From the NCBI GenBank assembly GCA_041946825.1, contig JBHGBD010000042.1:1-28050 (forward strand): a DNA stretch of 28,050 bases, given 5' to 3'. Positions 1 to 7,843 of this stretch are shown here, in pieces (position 1 is the stretch's first letter; each line of letters begins with the position of its first letter). Below the pieces are notes generated by a model. It was not told the DNA's origin and searched no databases. It saw nothing but the letters and a program-made list of their open reading frames with translations. The translations under genes were made by a program, and so were the position numbers. Origin of the DNA: CAZTHM01 sp041946825 (GTDB lineage: Bacteria; Acidobacteriota; Terriglobia; UBA7540).

Positions 1-59
1 GCTGATTCTGCAGCCCCGGAATCCGCACTGCCGCCTGTCTAGAAAGGTGTGGATTCTTG
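1..59. repeat. Left copy of a perfect 59-base terminal inverted repeat
   Basis: Bases 1-59 are the exact reverse complement of the last 59 bases of the window (27992-28050); identity stops at base 60. Inside the repeat an imperfect 10-base inverted pair (GAATCCGCAC and GTGTGGATTC, one mismatch) could fold around an 18-base loop. No transposase or telomere-type gene lies next to it. The repeat may be a multi-copy sequence at which the assembly ended, or the end of a real element. Confidence 0.95.
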
Positions 60-314
60 ACGGGGAATCCGAACCTATGGTGAACTTTCGGCAGACCTAG
101 CTAGAATAGAAGTGTTCACACGAGTACGTTTGGTTCCCCGACGTAGGTTCGAAACGGCTTGGGCCGCCCAGAACGGACGAGAATAGGATGCGCGGTGGTC
201 ACCGATTTGAATTCGAATGCCAGCTCTTGGGAGGGACAGGTTGACAATCGCCGCGACTTTCGATAACTATGACGGTGAGCAGGCGAAAGTAGTCTCGTGC
301 TTCCAAAGTAGGTC

Positions 315-1694
315 ATGAACCGACCCACTTCACAGTACGTCAAGCTCCTCGCCATTGATGATGATCCTCTGACCTTGAACTTCCTTCGGGCTGCGCTGAC
401 CAGCGACGGTGTGGAGATTCTCACCTCCACCGATCCCGAGGAAGGCCTCAAGCTGGTGTTTCGCCAACGCCCGCAAATCGTCTTATTGGATCTCATGATG
501 CCGAAATTAGGCGGGATGGAAATGCTGGAGAAGATCATTACCGCCGACCCCTCCATCGATGTCCTGCTCCTGACGGGGGATTACTCAACCGACTCGGCTG
601 TCCAGGCAGTTCAGAAGGGCGCGTGTGACTATTTGACCAAACCGATTTCCGTCGAGAAGCTCCGCGAGAGGGTGGGCAGGCTCATCGACGAATGCCGGCC
701 GCGACAGCGGCTCGCCCAACTTGAACTTGAACTCCTGCAGACCGCTCAGTTCGAAGGCATCGTCGGCGGTAGCCCCTTAATGCTTGAGTTGTTTGCCCGC
801 ATCCGACGTGTTGCTCCGCATTTCCGGACGGTCCTGGTAACCGGAGCGACGGGAACGGGGAAAGAATTGGTTGCGCGCGCACTTCACAGACTGAGCCCCG
901 TCAACTCCGGCCCCTTCGCTGTACTCAACTGCGCTGCCGTGGCGGAGACACTGTTCGAAAGCGAACTCTTTGGGTACGTCAAGGGCGCTTTTACGGGAGC
1001 TACGCAGGACAAGGTCGGGGTGTTCGAATACGCGACCGGCGGAGTACTCCTGCTCGACGAGATCGGCGACATGCCATTGGCTACCCAGACCAAACTCCTG
1101 AGAGTCATTCAAAACCAGGAGATCCAGCGAGTGGGGTCACCTGCGACGCGCCCCGTTGACGTGCGCGTGATTGCGGCCACCAACCGGGATCTGCGAAATC
1201 TGGCCCTAAACGGAGGATTCCGCGAGGACCTCTTCTTCAGGCTCTCAACAGTTGAGTTGCGTCTTCCCTCTTTGCTGGAACGCATGGAAGATTTGCCACT
1301 TCTGGAGGAGTACTTCTTGGAGCGGTTCGCGACTCAGTACAACAAGCCTGTCGCCCAACTAAGCCGGCGGGCTCATGGTGTCCTAGCGCGTTACCCCTGG
1401 CCCGGGAATGTCCGCGAATTGGAGAATGCCATTGGCCACGCATGCATGATGACGCAGTCGAACCTGATCGACATCGAAGATTTACCGGAGCATTTTCAGG
1501 GAGCAGTCCCCAGAAGTGTTTTTCCAGATCACGAATTGATTTCCCTGGAGGAAGCCAAGCGCCGACATGTGAACCGCGTTCTTGAACGCGTGAATGGCAG
1601 CAAAGTGAGAGCTGCAGAGATCTTGGGGGTCAGCCGGTCAACCGTATATTCCCTTATTTCCGAGCCTGAACCGGCGTCTGAAGAGGATCCCTGA
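315..1694 (+). CDS. NtrC-family sigma-54-dependent response regulator
   Basis: Cytoplasmic transcription activator that drives RNA polymerase-sigma-54 after phosphorylation. The 459-residue protein has all three usual domains. The receiver (about 9-125) has the acidic pocket D15/D16, phosphoacceptor D59 and K109. The AAA+ domain (about 146-370) has Walker A GATGTGKE at 177-184, the sigma-54-contacting loop GAFTGA at 224-229, Walker B LLLDE at 245-249 and an arginine-finger region around 303-310. The Fis-type helix-turn-helix spans about 428-448. Length and order are normal for the family. An in-frame TAG at 309-311 lies just upstream, so ATG 315 is the first possible ATG; the Shine-Dalgarno sequence is weak. 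No partner kinase is adjacent, and I saw no convincing -24/-12 promoter in the window, so its target is unknown. Confidence 0.96.
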   Translation: MNRPTSQYVKLLAIDDDPLTLNFLRAALTSDGVEILTSTDPEEGLKLVFRQRPQIVLLDLMMPKLGGMEMLEKIITADPSIDVLLLTGDYSTDSAVQAVQKGACDYLTKPISVEKLRERVGRLIDECRPRQRLAQLELELLQTAQFEGIVGGSPLMLELFARIRRVAPHFRTVLVTGATGTGKELVARALHRLSPVNSGPFAVLNCAAVAETLFESELFGYVKGAFTGATQDKVGVFEYATGGVLLLDEIGDMPLATQTKLLRVIQNQEIQRVGSPATRPVDVRVIAATNRDLRNLALNGGFREDLFFRLSTVELRLPSLLERMEDLPLLEEYFLERFATQYNKPVAQLSRRAHGVLARYPWPGNVRELENAIGHACMMTQSNLIDIEDLPEHFQGAVPRSVFPDHELISLEEAKRRHVNRVLERVNGSKVRAAEILGVSRSTVYSLISEPEPASEEDP

Positions 1695-1848
1695 GAGTCT
1701 TTTGGGCATGAATCCCAACCGTCTCCCCCCTGTCCCTGCGGTACCATTCTAAGGAAATCCCCGCGGAGGACCTATTTCCCAGCCGTTTCTCGTACCTGAA
1801 AAGCGAAGCAAACTCCGACGGGTCTTCAACCATTCTAGAAATAACTGA

Positions 1849-1888
1849 GGCACAACGCCGGAAGTGCGCAGCTTCCAAACGTTGTGCC
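1849..1888. terminator. Two-part hairpin between convergent genes, probable bidirectional terminator
   Basis: An outer 9-base stem (GGCACAACG at 1849-1857 with CGTTGTGCC at 1880-1888) encloses an inner 5-base stem (GGAAG at 1860-1864 with CTTCC at 1872-1876). It lies between the 3' ends of the NtrC-type gene and the converging 233-residue gene, 22 bases from the latter's stop. There is no clear T-run on either side, so intrinsic termination is inferred from position and fold only. Confidence 0.55.
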
Positions 1889-1910
1889 CCAGGTTGAGAT
1901 GCAGCGCTCC

Positions 1911-2612
1911 TTACGCTGCCTGCTTCCTCGGTCGTCCCACCGGCCGCAAGCGTCTTACCGGTATGACAAACTGCTTCGGGAGATGCTTGGCCGGTTCCAC
2001 CTTCATCGGCTTGCCGATCTTGCAGGCGGTCAGCACGTACTCGAACAACCGCCTCAGCCACCGCTCACCCCCGCTGCTCGGGGGGAGCCTCAGATAGGTC
2101 TGCACGACGTTCCGCAGCGTCGTCTCTAGCCTACCTTCGGGGGTCATCGCGTCTTTGCGCCGTAAGGCCTTTGAAGCCTTGCGCGTCTCCACCAGCCTGG
2201 TGACAAATTCCGCGGCGTCTTCCTCACTCGGGTCCTTGGGCAGTTCGTGCGCCTGAAGCGCCGCCTCGAACGTCCTTGATCCGATGTCCACGCCGTTCAC
2301 CACTGCCGCTTCCAGTACCCGCCGCGGCAGGGATTTCGTCTCCTCGTATAACCCGATCAACCGATAAGCGGTTGCGGGCGGCAACCCTATGCCTTTCAGA
2401 TAATCCTTGAAGAATCGCTTGGGAATGACTTCATCCCGCAATTCCACCAGGATCTTTCCCACTTCGGTCCGGTTGCTGACGAGCGTTCTGGCTGATTTTT
2501 CACACGCCTCAAACGCCTCCAGCAATCCACTCCGGAGCCTGCTTTCACGGCTCCTCTGGTCGTCGTTGAGTTTCGCCAATATTCGGCGAAGCTCGGTATC
2601 ACGTGCCTTCAC
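1911..2612 (-). CDS. Hypothetical protein with C-terminal AT-hook-like tail
   Basis: I do not recognise this 233-residue protein with certainty. It is soluble and charged, with a helical N-terminus (1-45). Residues 51-90 (from VGKILVELRD to TAYRLIGLYE) recall the DUF3102-like or helix-turn-helix style of plasmid and phage proteins, though this is only a resemblance. The C-terminus carries GRPRK at 226-230, an AT-hook-like basic tail. A DNA-binding role is therefore plausible but not shown. The start is GTG 2610-2612, set by a strong AAGGAGG about 10 bases upstream (around 2623-2628 on the plus strand). The gene is monocistronic, convergent with the NtrC-type activator, and framed by hairpins on both sides (1849-1888 and 2637-2687). 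Confidence 0.7.
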   Translation of the reverse strand: MKARDTELRRILAKLNDDQRSRESRLRSGLLEAFEACEKSARTLVSNRTEVGKILVELRDEVIPKRFFKDYLKGIGLPPATAYRLIGLYEETKSLPRRVLEAAVVNGVDIGSRTFEAALQAHELPKDPSEEDAAEFVTRLVETRKASKALRRKDAMTPEGRLETTLRNVVQTYLRLPPSSGGERWLRRLFEYVLTACKIGKPMKVEPAKHLPKQFVIPVRRLRPVGRPRKQAA

Positions 2613-2636
2613 CAGCAGTTTTCCTCCTTCAATTTG

Positions 2637-2687
2637 CCGCCGCGTTTGCGGCGGGTTGGGCCCTAAATCCCAAATTGAGATTTAGGG
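2637..2687. repeat. Two adjacent perfect hairpins upstream of the 233-residue gene
   Basis: The first hairpin is CCGCCGC-GTTT-GCGGCGG (7-base stem, 2637-2654). The second is CCCTAAATC, a 9-base loop, then GATTTAGGG (9-base stem, 2661-2687). Both are perfect. They sit 24-75 bases 5' of the GTG start on the minus strand, in the leader or promoter region. They could be leader RNA structures, an upstream terminator, or a scar or recognition site of a mobile cassette. The sequence does not decide between these. Confidence 0.6.
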
Positions 2688-2699
2688 ACGGTTAGACCC

Positions 2700-3702
2700 T
2701 CGGAGAGTTACTTTCTCACTCTCCTCAGGCTTGCCACCTCGTTCCCGATACGCGAAACATCTGCGCATCCGAACTAGATGGCTCGGCACTGCGGAGACAC
2801 TCGCCTTGAGGACCCCGAAGCGCCTAGTCGTTTCACGATTTGCTGGCGCCCGGCGTTAGCGTCTTTTCTGTGGTTCAGGGACCGCTACTGGGTGGGTATA
2901 GCCGACCGACGAATTCCAATCTCGCCTACCCAACGGTGAACCTCAGTGCAAATACTTCGCCGTCGGTCGACTGCCACTACCATCTTAGCACAGGAACCCC
3001 AAAAAGCCAACCGAATTCGTCGCTGATTGCACGTTCGCCCTCCAGAGACGACGGAACTGGACAATCTGTCCCTTGCTCGTGCCCAGAAAGCACGAACATT
3101 AGGACCTGGTTGAGACAGAAATACACTCTTCCGGGACAAGGACCGCCATTCCGCCGGATTTGGATGCCATTCAGATAGATCCAAGCAATTTAACACCCGC
3201 CGAAAAAGGTGGATTCCGGACCACGCAAATGCCGGGGGATACCGCTACTGGTCCTTTGGATCTAATAACGAAGACGCGCCACCTCCACGGGCGCTTGGCG
3301 AGACAGTTTCCCGGCGGCGTCACCTTGGACTGCGAGGTGGTCGTCGTTCTTCGCTGTCGTGTGAACGTGAATAGTCTCCTTGAGGAGCCCGAAAATTCAG
3401 CTCGCACTCGGTGGCTGATCGAGTTTGTTGCGTTCAAAGTGTTTCCGAGGCGTTTCTGTTTCCCGGCAACGCAGTCAGCCAGGATGTCGCGGTTAAATGC
3501 TATTTGTCCTGCGCAGACCGTGTGCGGCATGGATGGAGTCGGAACCAGCGTGCGCTTCGAACTCCATGCCCCTCGTTTGCGGAACAACTCTTGAGGCCCT
3601 TTACAGCAAGGCGAAGAAATAGACGGACTATAACCCCTGCTACAAAGAAGGCGCTCCAGACTTATCCTGTGCATGCTGAGGCAGCAGATGATGAATTGCC
3701 GC
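2700..3702. other. About 1 kb without a convincing gene
   Basis: Several overlapping open frames exist on both strands (for example 3160-3594 plus and 3171-3725 minus), but none shows a recognisable domain, a good ribosome binding site, or the composition of a folded protein. They are rich in Arg, Ser, Cys and Pro, as out-of-frame readings usually are. I take this stretch as non-coding or as thoroughly decayed genes. Confidence 0.5.
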
Positions 3703-4140
3703 TTAAGCGGCAATCGGCAAGTCAACCGTCTTATGGACGTACGAGAGGTGTTTTATCTTTGCCGCAGTCAATCGCAGCAGGGAAGCGGTCTGAAGGACGC
3801 GGTCTGAGGTTGCCGTCCGCATTGGAAGCGGGAGTTCTTCCACCATTGTGATCTGCGCGGACAGGAGTTCCGCCTGATCAGCGATTCCGAGGAGCTGATC
3901 AATGAGATACGTTGGCCGCGCTTCCCGTCCGCTGTCGTCCGTGAATTCGCACCGCAGGAGTCTGGCGGCGATCCGTTGGAGGGCACGCGCCACTATGATC
4001 AGTCGCGAGTGCTTCACAGGGACGCTAAGTCGCTGGCCGAACTGAATCACTCCCGCGAGGGCCATCTGCGCATCGCCAAGAGCATCTGCAGCCTCTTCGA
4101 GGCTCAACGGGACCGGAGTAGGTAACGGGCGCATGGCCAT
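3703..4140 (-). CDS. Small helical hypothetical protein, paralogue of the gene at 12750-13175
   Basis: A 145-residue, apparently all-helical soluble protein of unknown function with no cysteine-metal or enzyme motif. Residues 79-121 align without gaps to the same-numbered residues of the 12750-13175 protein (numbered from its TTG-start form), with about 14 identities by eye: L79, D81, L83, A87, A90, L103, P106, R108, T109, A110, R114, Q117, A119 and L121. A two-member family in one window suggests a conserved role alongside the signalling genes. The start is ATG 4138-4140; a second ATG lies two codons later. There is no Shine-Dalgarno sequence, and the promoter -10 ends only 14 bases upstream, so the transcript may be nearly leaderless. 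It is divergent from the broken XRE regulator. Confidence 0.7.
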   Translation of the reverse strand: MAMRPLPTPVPLSLEEAADALGDAQMALAGVIQFGQRLSVPVKHSRLIIVARALQRIAARLLRCEFTDDSGREARPTYLIDQLLGIADQAELLSAQITMVEELPLPMRTATSDRVLQTASLLRLTAAKIKHLSYVHKTVDLPIAA

Positions 4141-4151
4141 AGTATTTACAA

Positions 4152-4165
4152 TAAAGTATACTTTA
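4152..4165. promoter_or_regulatory. 14-base perfect palindrome over the -10 box, possible operator
   Basis: TAAAGTATACTTTA is perfectly self-complementary and covers the -10 of the promoter described at 4155-4184. It lies between divergent genes, one of which is an XRE-type regulator, which is a typical place for an autoregulatory operator. Its 10-base core AAGTATACTT recurs at 12632-12641. Confidence 0.45.
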
Positions 4166-4184
4166 CCGCCGCGAGATTTGTCAA
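4155..4184 (-). promoter_or_regulatory. Near-consensus sigma-70 promoter of the 3703-4140 gene
   Basis: Read on the minus strand: -35 TTGACA (4179-4184), 18-base spacer, -10 TATACT (4155-4160). The predicted start of transcription falls about 8 bases before the ATG, implying a very short leader. The AGTCGTGA motif (4184-4191) abuts the -35. Confidence 0.6.
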
Positions 4185-4191
4185 GTCGTGA
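4184..4191 (+). promoter_or_regulatory. AGTCGTGA motif, copy 1
   Basis: This 8-base word lies at the upstream edge of the -35 box of the 3703-4140 gene. It is one of five copies seen by eye in the window, all in gene-upstream positions (others at 6016, 13225, 14465 and 23921). Confidence 0.3.
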
Positions 4192-4315
4192 CGATTTGTT
4201 CGATTGACGATACTGCTATTGCCCTTGCTTAACGCGGCGGTAAACAGTGGCTTGACCCTACGCCATCGCTAAATCAGGCTGACAGGCACGCTAGGCTTCC
4301 CGCAAAGGTTATGAC

Positions 4316-4678
4316 ATGAGCATCGCTCAAAGGTTGCGAGCGCTCCATGAGGCGAGATGTTGGTCTCAAGGCCGTATCGAAGAGGGCATCGGCCTCTTAT
4401 GCTTGTCCGTCTTCCGCGTCGAGCGCCGGCACAACCTCCCCGAATTCAAAATGCTGGAGAGGTGGGCCAAGCCTCTGAACCTTCAGCTGAACGGGCTCTT
4501 CTGTGAGGATAAGCGCAAACCCATAGCTCGCAAGTTTCCTATAGAAACAGTCCTCGCCAGGTAAGAAAAGAGGCTACTCAACCTTCTTCGGCGAATGCCG
4601 GAAAGAGATGAGCGCTTGTTGCTCGGCTTGGCACGCGCGGCTGTCGTAAGGCGGCGAGGGCGTGATCGTAGGCAGTGA
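4316..4678 (+). pseudogene. XRE-type helix-turn-helix regulator interrupted by an in-frame TAA
   Basis: The first 82 codons encode a Cro/C1-type helix-turn-helix (residues about 5-60; RLRALHEARCWSQGRIEE, then RVERRH for the recognition segment) followed by a tail. Codon 83 is TAA (4562-4564). The same frame then continues open for 37 more codons to TGA 4676-4678. That continuation reads like the C-terminal helix of this short regulator family (LLRRMPERDERLLLGLARAA). The full reading frame would be about 120 residues, the length I recall for this common acidobacterial type. The helix-turn-helix itself is diverged: the usual polar turn residues are replaced by LLCLSVF. A truncated 82-residue product from ATG 4316 (AAAGG seven bases upstream) is possible, but loss of function is more likely. 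It is divergent from the 3703-4140 gene across the 4152-4165 palindrome. Confidence 0.72.
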
Positions 4679-5027
4679 AATGTCAAACCGGGGTGTGGTC
4701 CCATCCGTAGCGCTTTTTGTCAGTTGCAGCCGGTCTTTTCTGCGGTGATTGAGAACGTGCTGTATGCAAACCCTTTTGTGATGACCCCAGCCTCGTCTTA
4801 ATCACAAGCTGGCCCTTTTCTTAAGTCGCCTGATAATGTCATTCCTGGCGTATCCAAATGGTAATTTGTCCGGGCAGAACCACACCCATATCAAGCTTGT
4901 GCCATTTTACGTTCGAGAATGAAATCTTGCGTGGGAACCAAATCGGGGGAGGCAAAAGGCGCGCCCACCGGAGATTAGTGGCCCTTCTCTTTGTGATAAA
5001 GGCCGATGTCGATTGGGAGCCTCTGGG

Positions 5028-5168
5028 CTAAATATGTTGCCCTCTTTGTTTTTCAAAGCACGGCGCCAGCAGACAAAAGCCTGCGTATATTAACGAGCAG
5101 ACAGTTATTAATAGGCAGACCAGCCCAATCATTACTGCGGCACCGATGAAAAGCATATTCGTAATCAT
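5028..5168 (-). CDS. Possible 46-residue single-span membrane peptide
   Basis: From ATG 5166-5168 to TAG 5028-5030 the minus strand encodes 46 residues. Residues 5-34 are almost entirely hydrophobic (for example MLFIGAAVMIGLVCLLITVC at 5-24), ending in a charged tail EKQRGQHI. This is the shape of a small inner-membrane protein. There is no good Shine-Dalgarno sequence and no recognised family, and AT-richer DNA can produce such frames by chance, so this is tentative. Confidence 0.3.
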   Translation of the reverse strand: MITNMLFIGAAVMIGLVCLLITVCSLIYAGFCLLAPCFEKQRGQHI

Positions 5169-5376
5169 ACAGACTGATTCTCGCCCGCTGCGGTGTAACC
5201 CGCAATGGTACGGAAGTACCGCCGCGGTCCGAAGACCCCTGTGGCGTCGTCTGTGTGCGCCCTCAGCTCTGTAAACATGGCGGTGAGCGTCTACGCGTTG
5301 GAGGAGAACGGAATGCTGTTGGCGATAATGCGCCTAGTGATTGGAATAAATCGGTCGGTTGCCAGCCAAACCTTAC

Positions 5377-5414
5377 GCCCTGAAACCCCTCTGCGCTGCG
5401 AAAGGGTTCAGGGC
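5377..5414 (-). terminator. Hairpin 82 bases downstream of the degenerate receiver gene
   Basis: GCCCTGAAACCC (5377-5388) pairs with GGGTTCAGGGC (5404-5414) with one bulged A, giving an 11-base-pair stem and a 15-base loop. It lies just past the stop of the minus-strand receiver gene. There is no clean T-run, so termination is inferred. Confidence 0.4.
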
Positions 5415-5495
5415 ACATACTACCCCTTGGAGGTGTTTCCATCTGGGTGGTCGCGGACAAAGGAGCGCAACGATTTCTGATACATCCCCAAGGGC

Positions 5496-5915
5496 TCATT
5501 GCGACGTCTTTGAGTCGGGACGGTCATGTGAGTCCGTGTCGGGCGGCTCCTTTGGCTTCCTGAAAATGGATTGCAGGTTGAGTAACAGCAAGCTCAAATC
5601 AGGCGGGACATGAGGGGACCCCTCCCAACTTCTCTTTCGCGTGAGCCAAAGCTGGTCAGGGTCCACGCAAGCGCTCAGGATCAGGACGGGAAGAAAACCG
5701 GCTCTTTCAGAACTACGAAGCTGCCCGAGGAGTTCGGTCCCCATACTTCCCGGGTCTTGGGTATCAAGAATGACCGCATCAATCCGTCTCTGGGCCAAGA
5801 CCAGCCAGGAGTCCTGTAAGTTGAACGCGGGAATAGCCTGAAAATCGTTTCTCTCCAAGAAGCCGCAGATGACATTGGCAAGAGCTTCGTGTTCGTCAGC
5901 CACCAAAATGGTCAT
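5496..5915 (-). CDS. Stand-alone receiver protein lacking the conserved lysine
   Basis: A 139-residue protein with one CheY-like receiver domain (about 2-118) and a charged tail. It keeps the acidic pair D7/E8, phosphoacceptor D51 (in AVILDTQD) and S81 at the Thr/Ser switch position. The Lys-Pro that normally follows strand 5 is absent: the segment after about 92 reads RKRSWEGSPHVPPD. It may be phosphorylated poorly, act as a pseudo-receiver, or be decaying. Start ATG 5913-5915 (MTILVADEHE) was chosen because it begins exactly at strand 1 and has GGAG nine bases upstream; longer upstream readings add an unconserved N-terminus. It is monocistronic, with the AGTCGTGA motif about 100 bases upstream. 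Confidence 0.75.
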   Translation of the reverse strand: MTILVADEHEALANVICGFLERNDFQAIPAFNLQDSWLVLAQRRIDAVILDTQDPGSMGTELLGQLRSSERAGFLPVLILSACVDPDQLWLTRKRSWEGSPHVPPDLSLLLLNLQSIFRKPKEPPDTDSHDRPDSKTSQ

Positions 5916-6497
5916 GTGCTGCATCTCCGCCTCGCTCGGGGTGGCCTCTGGCACCCGAGCGAGATACATTCCGTCTGACGGCCCCAAGACACCCACTTAA
6001 ATTCAGGACGTCAATAGTCGTGAGACGCGTGCCGAACTTTCTGCTCGATTCTACCATAGTCGGCGTCTTCACCGAGGCCATCGCAGACGGTTGCTGAAGT
6101 GGGAAGTTGTCTTCGTACGACTCTATCTTACGCCTTGCTTCAGCGAGGGAGGAGCTACCCAAGCACGATAGCGCGACCTGCTATTCGTGGCCCAGCTGAA
6201 CGCAGGCCCCTTCCTCAACGTCGAGAGCTCAAGTCAACGGATTCGCTGATCCTTAACCGGCTATTCGGCCTAACCGGGTTCTATGCTTTAATATTACGTG
6301 CTGGTCCAGACCACGTTCACCGGGAGGCCTGTTTCGGGCAGTCCCATGGCAGTCGAGATTACATCAGGCTGGAGCGAGCAGCCAATTTAGGGCAAGCCGA
6401 CGAGTTATTGTCCCCGCGCAGATGAGATGGGAAGCCGCGCCTTCCGCCGAAGTACGCGTGCTCCCTTACACTGTGTCATCGTGAATCGACGTGACCC
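5916..6497. other. 582-base divergent intergenic region
   Basis: This lies between the receiver gene (minus) and the nitroreductase-like gene (plus), so it should hold both promoters. It contains one AGTCGTGA word at 6016-6023. The open frame at 6099-6425 has no recognisable domain and is not accepted as a gene. Confidence 0.45.
6016..6023 (+). promoter_or_regulatory. AGTCGTGA motif, copy 2
   Basis: It lies 101 bases upstream of the ATG of the 5496-5915 receiver gene, in the context CAATAGTCGTGAGA. Confidence 0.25.
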
Positions 6498-7490
6498 ATG
6501 CTCCTACAGCTCTCCGAGTCCATTTCAAGGCAGGAGCTAGTTGAGCTCGTCCGGCTGGCGTCCCTTGCGCCGTCTCTGCACAACAGTCAACCCTGGAAGT
6601 TCCTATTACAGGATTGCACAATCAAGATCTATCCTGATTTCACGCGGCGTCTCCCAGTCGAAGACCCTGATGATCACGCTCTTTTCATCAGCCTTGGCTG
6701 TGCGCTAGAGAATTTGCTGATCGCTGCCCGACACATGAGGTTTGTTCCGGAAGTAGATTACAATCTAAACACGGAGCCTCACGACTGCCTGACCGTTCTC
6801 TTAAGGCGTGGTTCGACCGAGGTTGAAGCGCCGCTGTTCAAAGCAATTCCCGAAAGGCAAACGACATGGGGCGGTTACGGCCGGCAGCGAGTCCCGCTTG
6901 GACATCTCAAGGAGCTTATGCGGGCAACCGAGCGGGAGGGGGTTTACGCATGGCTACTGGTCGAAAAGGAAGACATCGATCCGGTAATCGAGTTGGCGAG
7001 GGAAAGCACTCGAATTCAGTTTGCTAGAAAGGACTTCCTACGCGAGTTGACATCGTGGATTCGCTTCAATCGGGGCGAAGTGGAAGCGCACCAGGATGGC
7101 CTTACTTATGCGGCCTTGGGGATGCCGTCTGTTCCGCGCTGGCTAGGCAAACTGCTGATTAACGCTCTCGCCGTGGCAGAGTGGCAAGTCAGGCAGTGTG
7201 GGAAACTCATTCGCACCTCCTCGGCGATGCTAGTTTTTACGGCGCGGGAAAACAACAAGATTTCCTGGGTGCAGACCGGGCGCAGTCTCGAACGAATGGC
7301 ACTGGCCGCCACGTCACTCGGGATCAGATACGCTCTTGTTAATGCCCCCTGTCAAGTTCTGTACGTTCGTAAGCAGTTGCAGAGACATCTTGGCCTTACC
7401 GAAGACCACCCGCTTCTCCTAGTTCGTGTCGGGTATGCTCATCCAATGCCCCGCTCCCCTCGACGGCCTGTACAGGGATTGATACTGTAG
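6498..7490 (+). CDS. Acg-type nitroreductase-like FMN-binding protein
   Basis: A 330-residue member of the nitroreductase superfamily, closest in layout to the Acg/Rv2032 type of mycobacteria, where two nitroreductase-like halves form one chain. Visible signatures are the FMN-contacting segment APSLHNSQPW at 24-33, ERQTTWGGY at about 118-126, the C-terminal half motif GRSLERMALAATSLGIRYA (about 265-283), and the closing RVGYAHPMPRSPRRP near 310-324. Acg proteins bind FMN, but their lid covers the site, and many lack ordinary nitroreductase activity. Flavin storage or a stress role is known for the family and only inferred here. Length is typical. The Shine-Dalgarno sequence before ATG 6498 is weak. 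It is transcribed alone and followed by the GGDEF gene on the same strand. Confidence 0.9.
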   Translation: MLLQLSESISRQELVELVRLASLAPSLHNSQPWKFLLQDCTIKIYPDFTRRLPVEDPDDHALFISLGCALENLLIAARHMRFVPEVDYNLNTEPHDCLTVLLRRGSTEVEAPLFKAIPERQTTWGGYGRQRVPLGHLKELMRATEREGVYAWLLVEKEDIDPVIELARESTRIQFARKDFLRELTSWIRFNRGEVEAHQDGLTYAALGMPSVPRWLGKLLINALAVAEWQVRQCGKLIRTSSAMLVFTARENNKISWVQTGRSLERMALAATSLGIRYALVNAPCQVLYVRKQLQRHLGLTEDHPLLLVRVGYAHPMPRSPRRPVQGLIL

Positions 7491-7843
7491 CGGCGGCACC
7501 TCAACCAACTAGGGGGGAAAGCCTCAGCGCGGGAACACCCTGAACCAAATAGGGATGGTTAGGAATTGTCAAGGCGACAACAAGATGGGAATCCGTGTTT
7601 TCCGGCGGTTGGCAGCCAGCCTGTCCATCTAGTTCTGACCGGCCATGGCCAAACCCTTCGAGCCTTCCCGTTTGGTTTGAACATGCAACAGCGGGGGGGG
7701 AGCAATTCCCGCGGCGCGGATTGTGTTTGGGAATCACTCATTTGGTTGCGCCCCTTGGGAGCGAGTTTAGTCCAGTCGCATGTACCGCGTTGATACTTGC
7801 CAAGCAACGCCTCCCGGCGTAGAAAGAGCAGCAAGGTGGAGCC
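7491..7843. other. 353-base intergenic stretch
   Basis: It lies between the nitroreductase-like gene and the GGDEF gene on the same strand. Short open frames on both strands (for example 7501-7737 minus, 7566-7793 plus) show no domain or start signal. It presumably holds the GGDEF gene's promoter; I cannot place it. Confidence 0.4.

Larger units (their letters stand above)
4679..5495. other. About 0.8 kb with no full-size gene
   Basis: This stretch holds only a possible 46-residue membrane peptide (5028-5168, minus), a small GGTAC-GGAA-GTACC hairpin at 5210-5223, and a terminator-like hairpin at 5377-5414. The open frame 5205-5480 on the plus strand has no recognisable content. Confidence 0.5.

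Noticed and set aside
116..556. 146-residue minus-strand open frame over the left end
   Set aside because: Overlaps the clearly real receiver domain of the NtrC-type gene; no domain and Ser/Arg-rich out-of-frame composition.
3160..3725. Opposing open frames 3160-3594 (plus) and 3171-3725 (minus)
   Set aside because: They overlap each other, and neither has a recognisable domain, a ribosome binding site or credible composition.
6099..6425. 108-residue plus-strand frame in the divergent gap
   Set aside because: No family likeness and no start signal.
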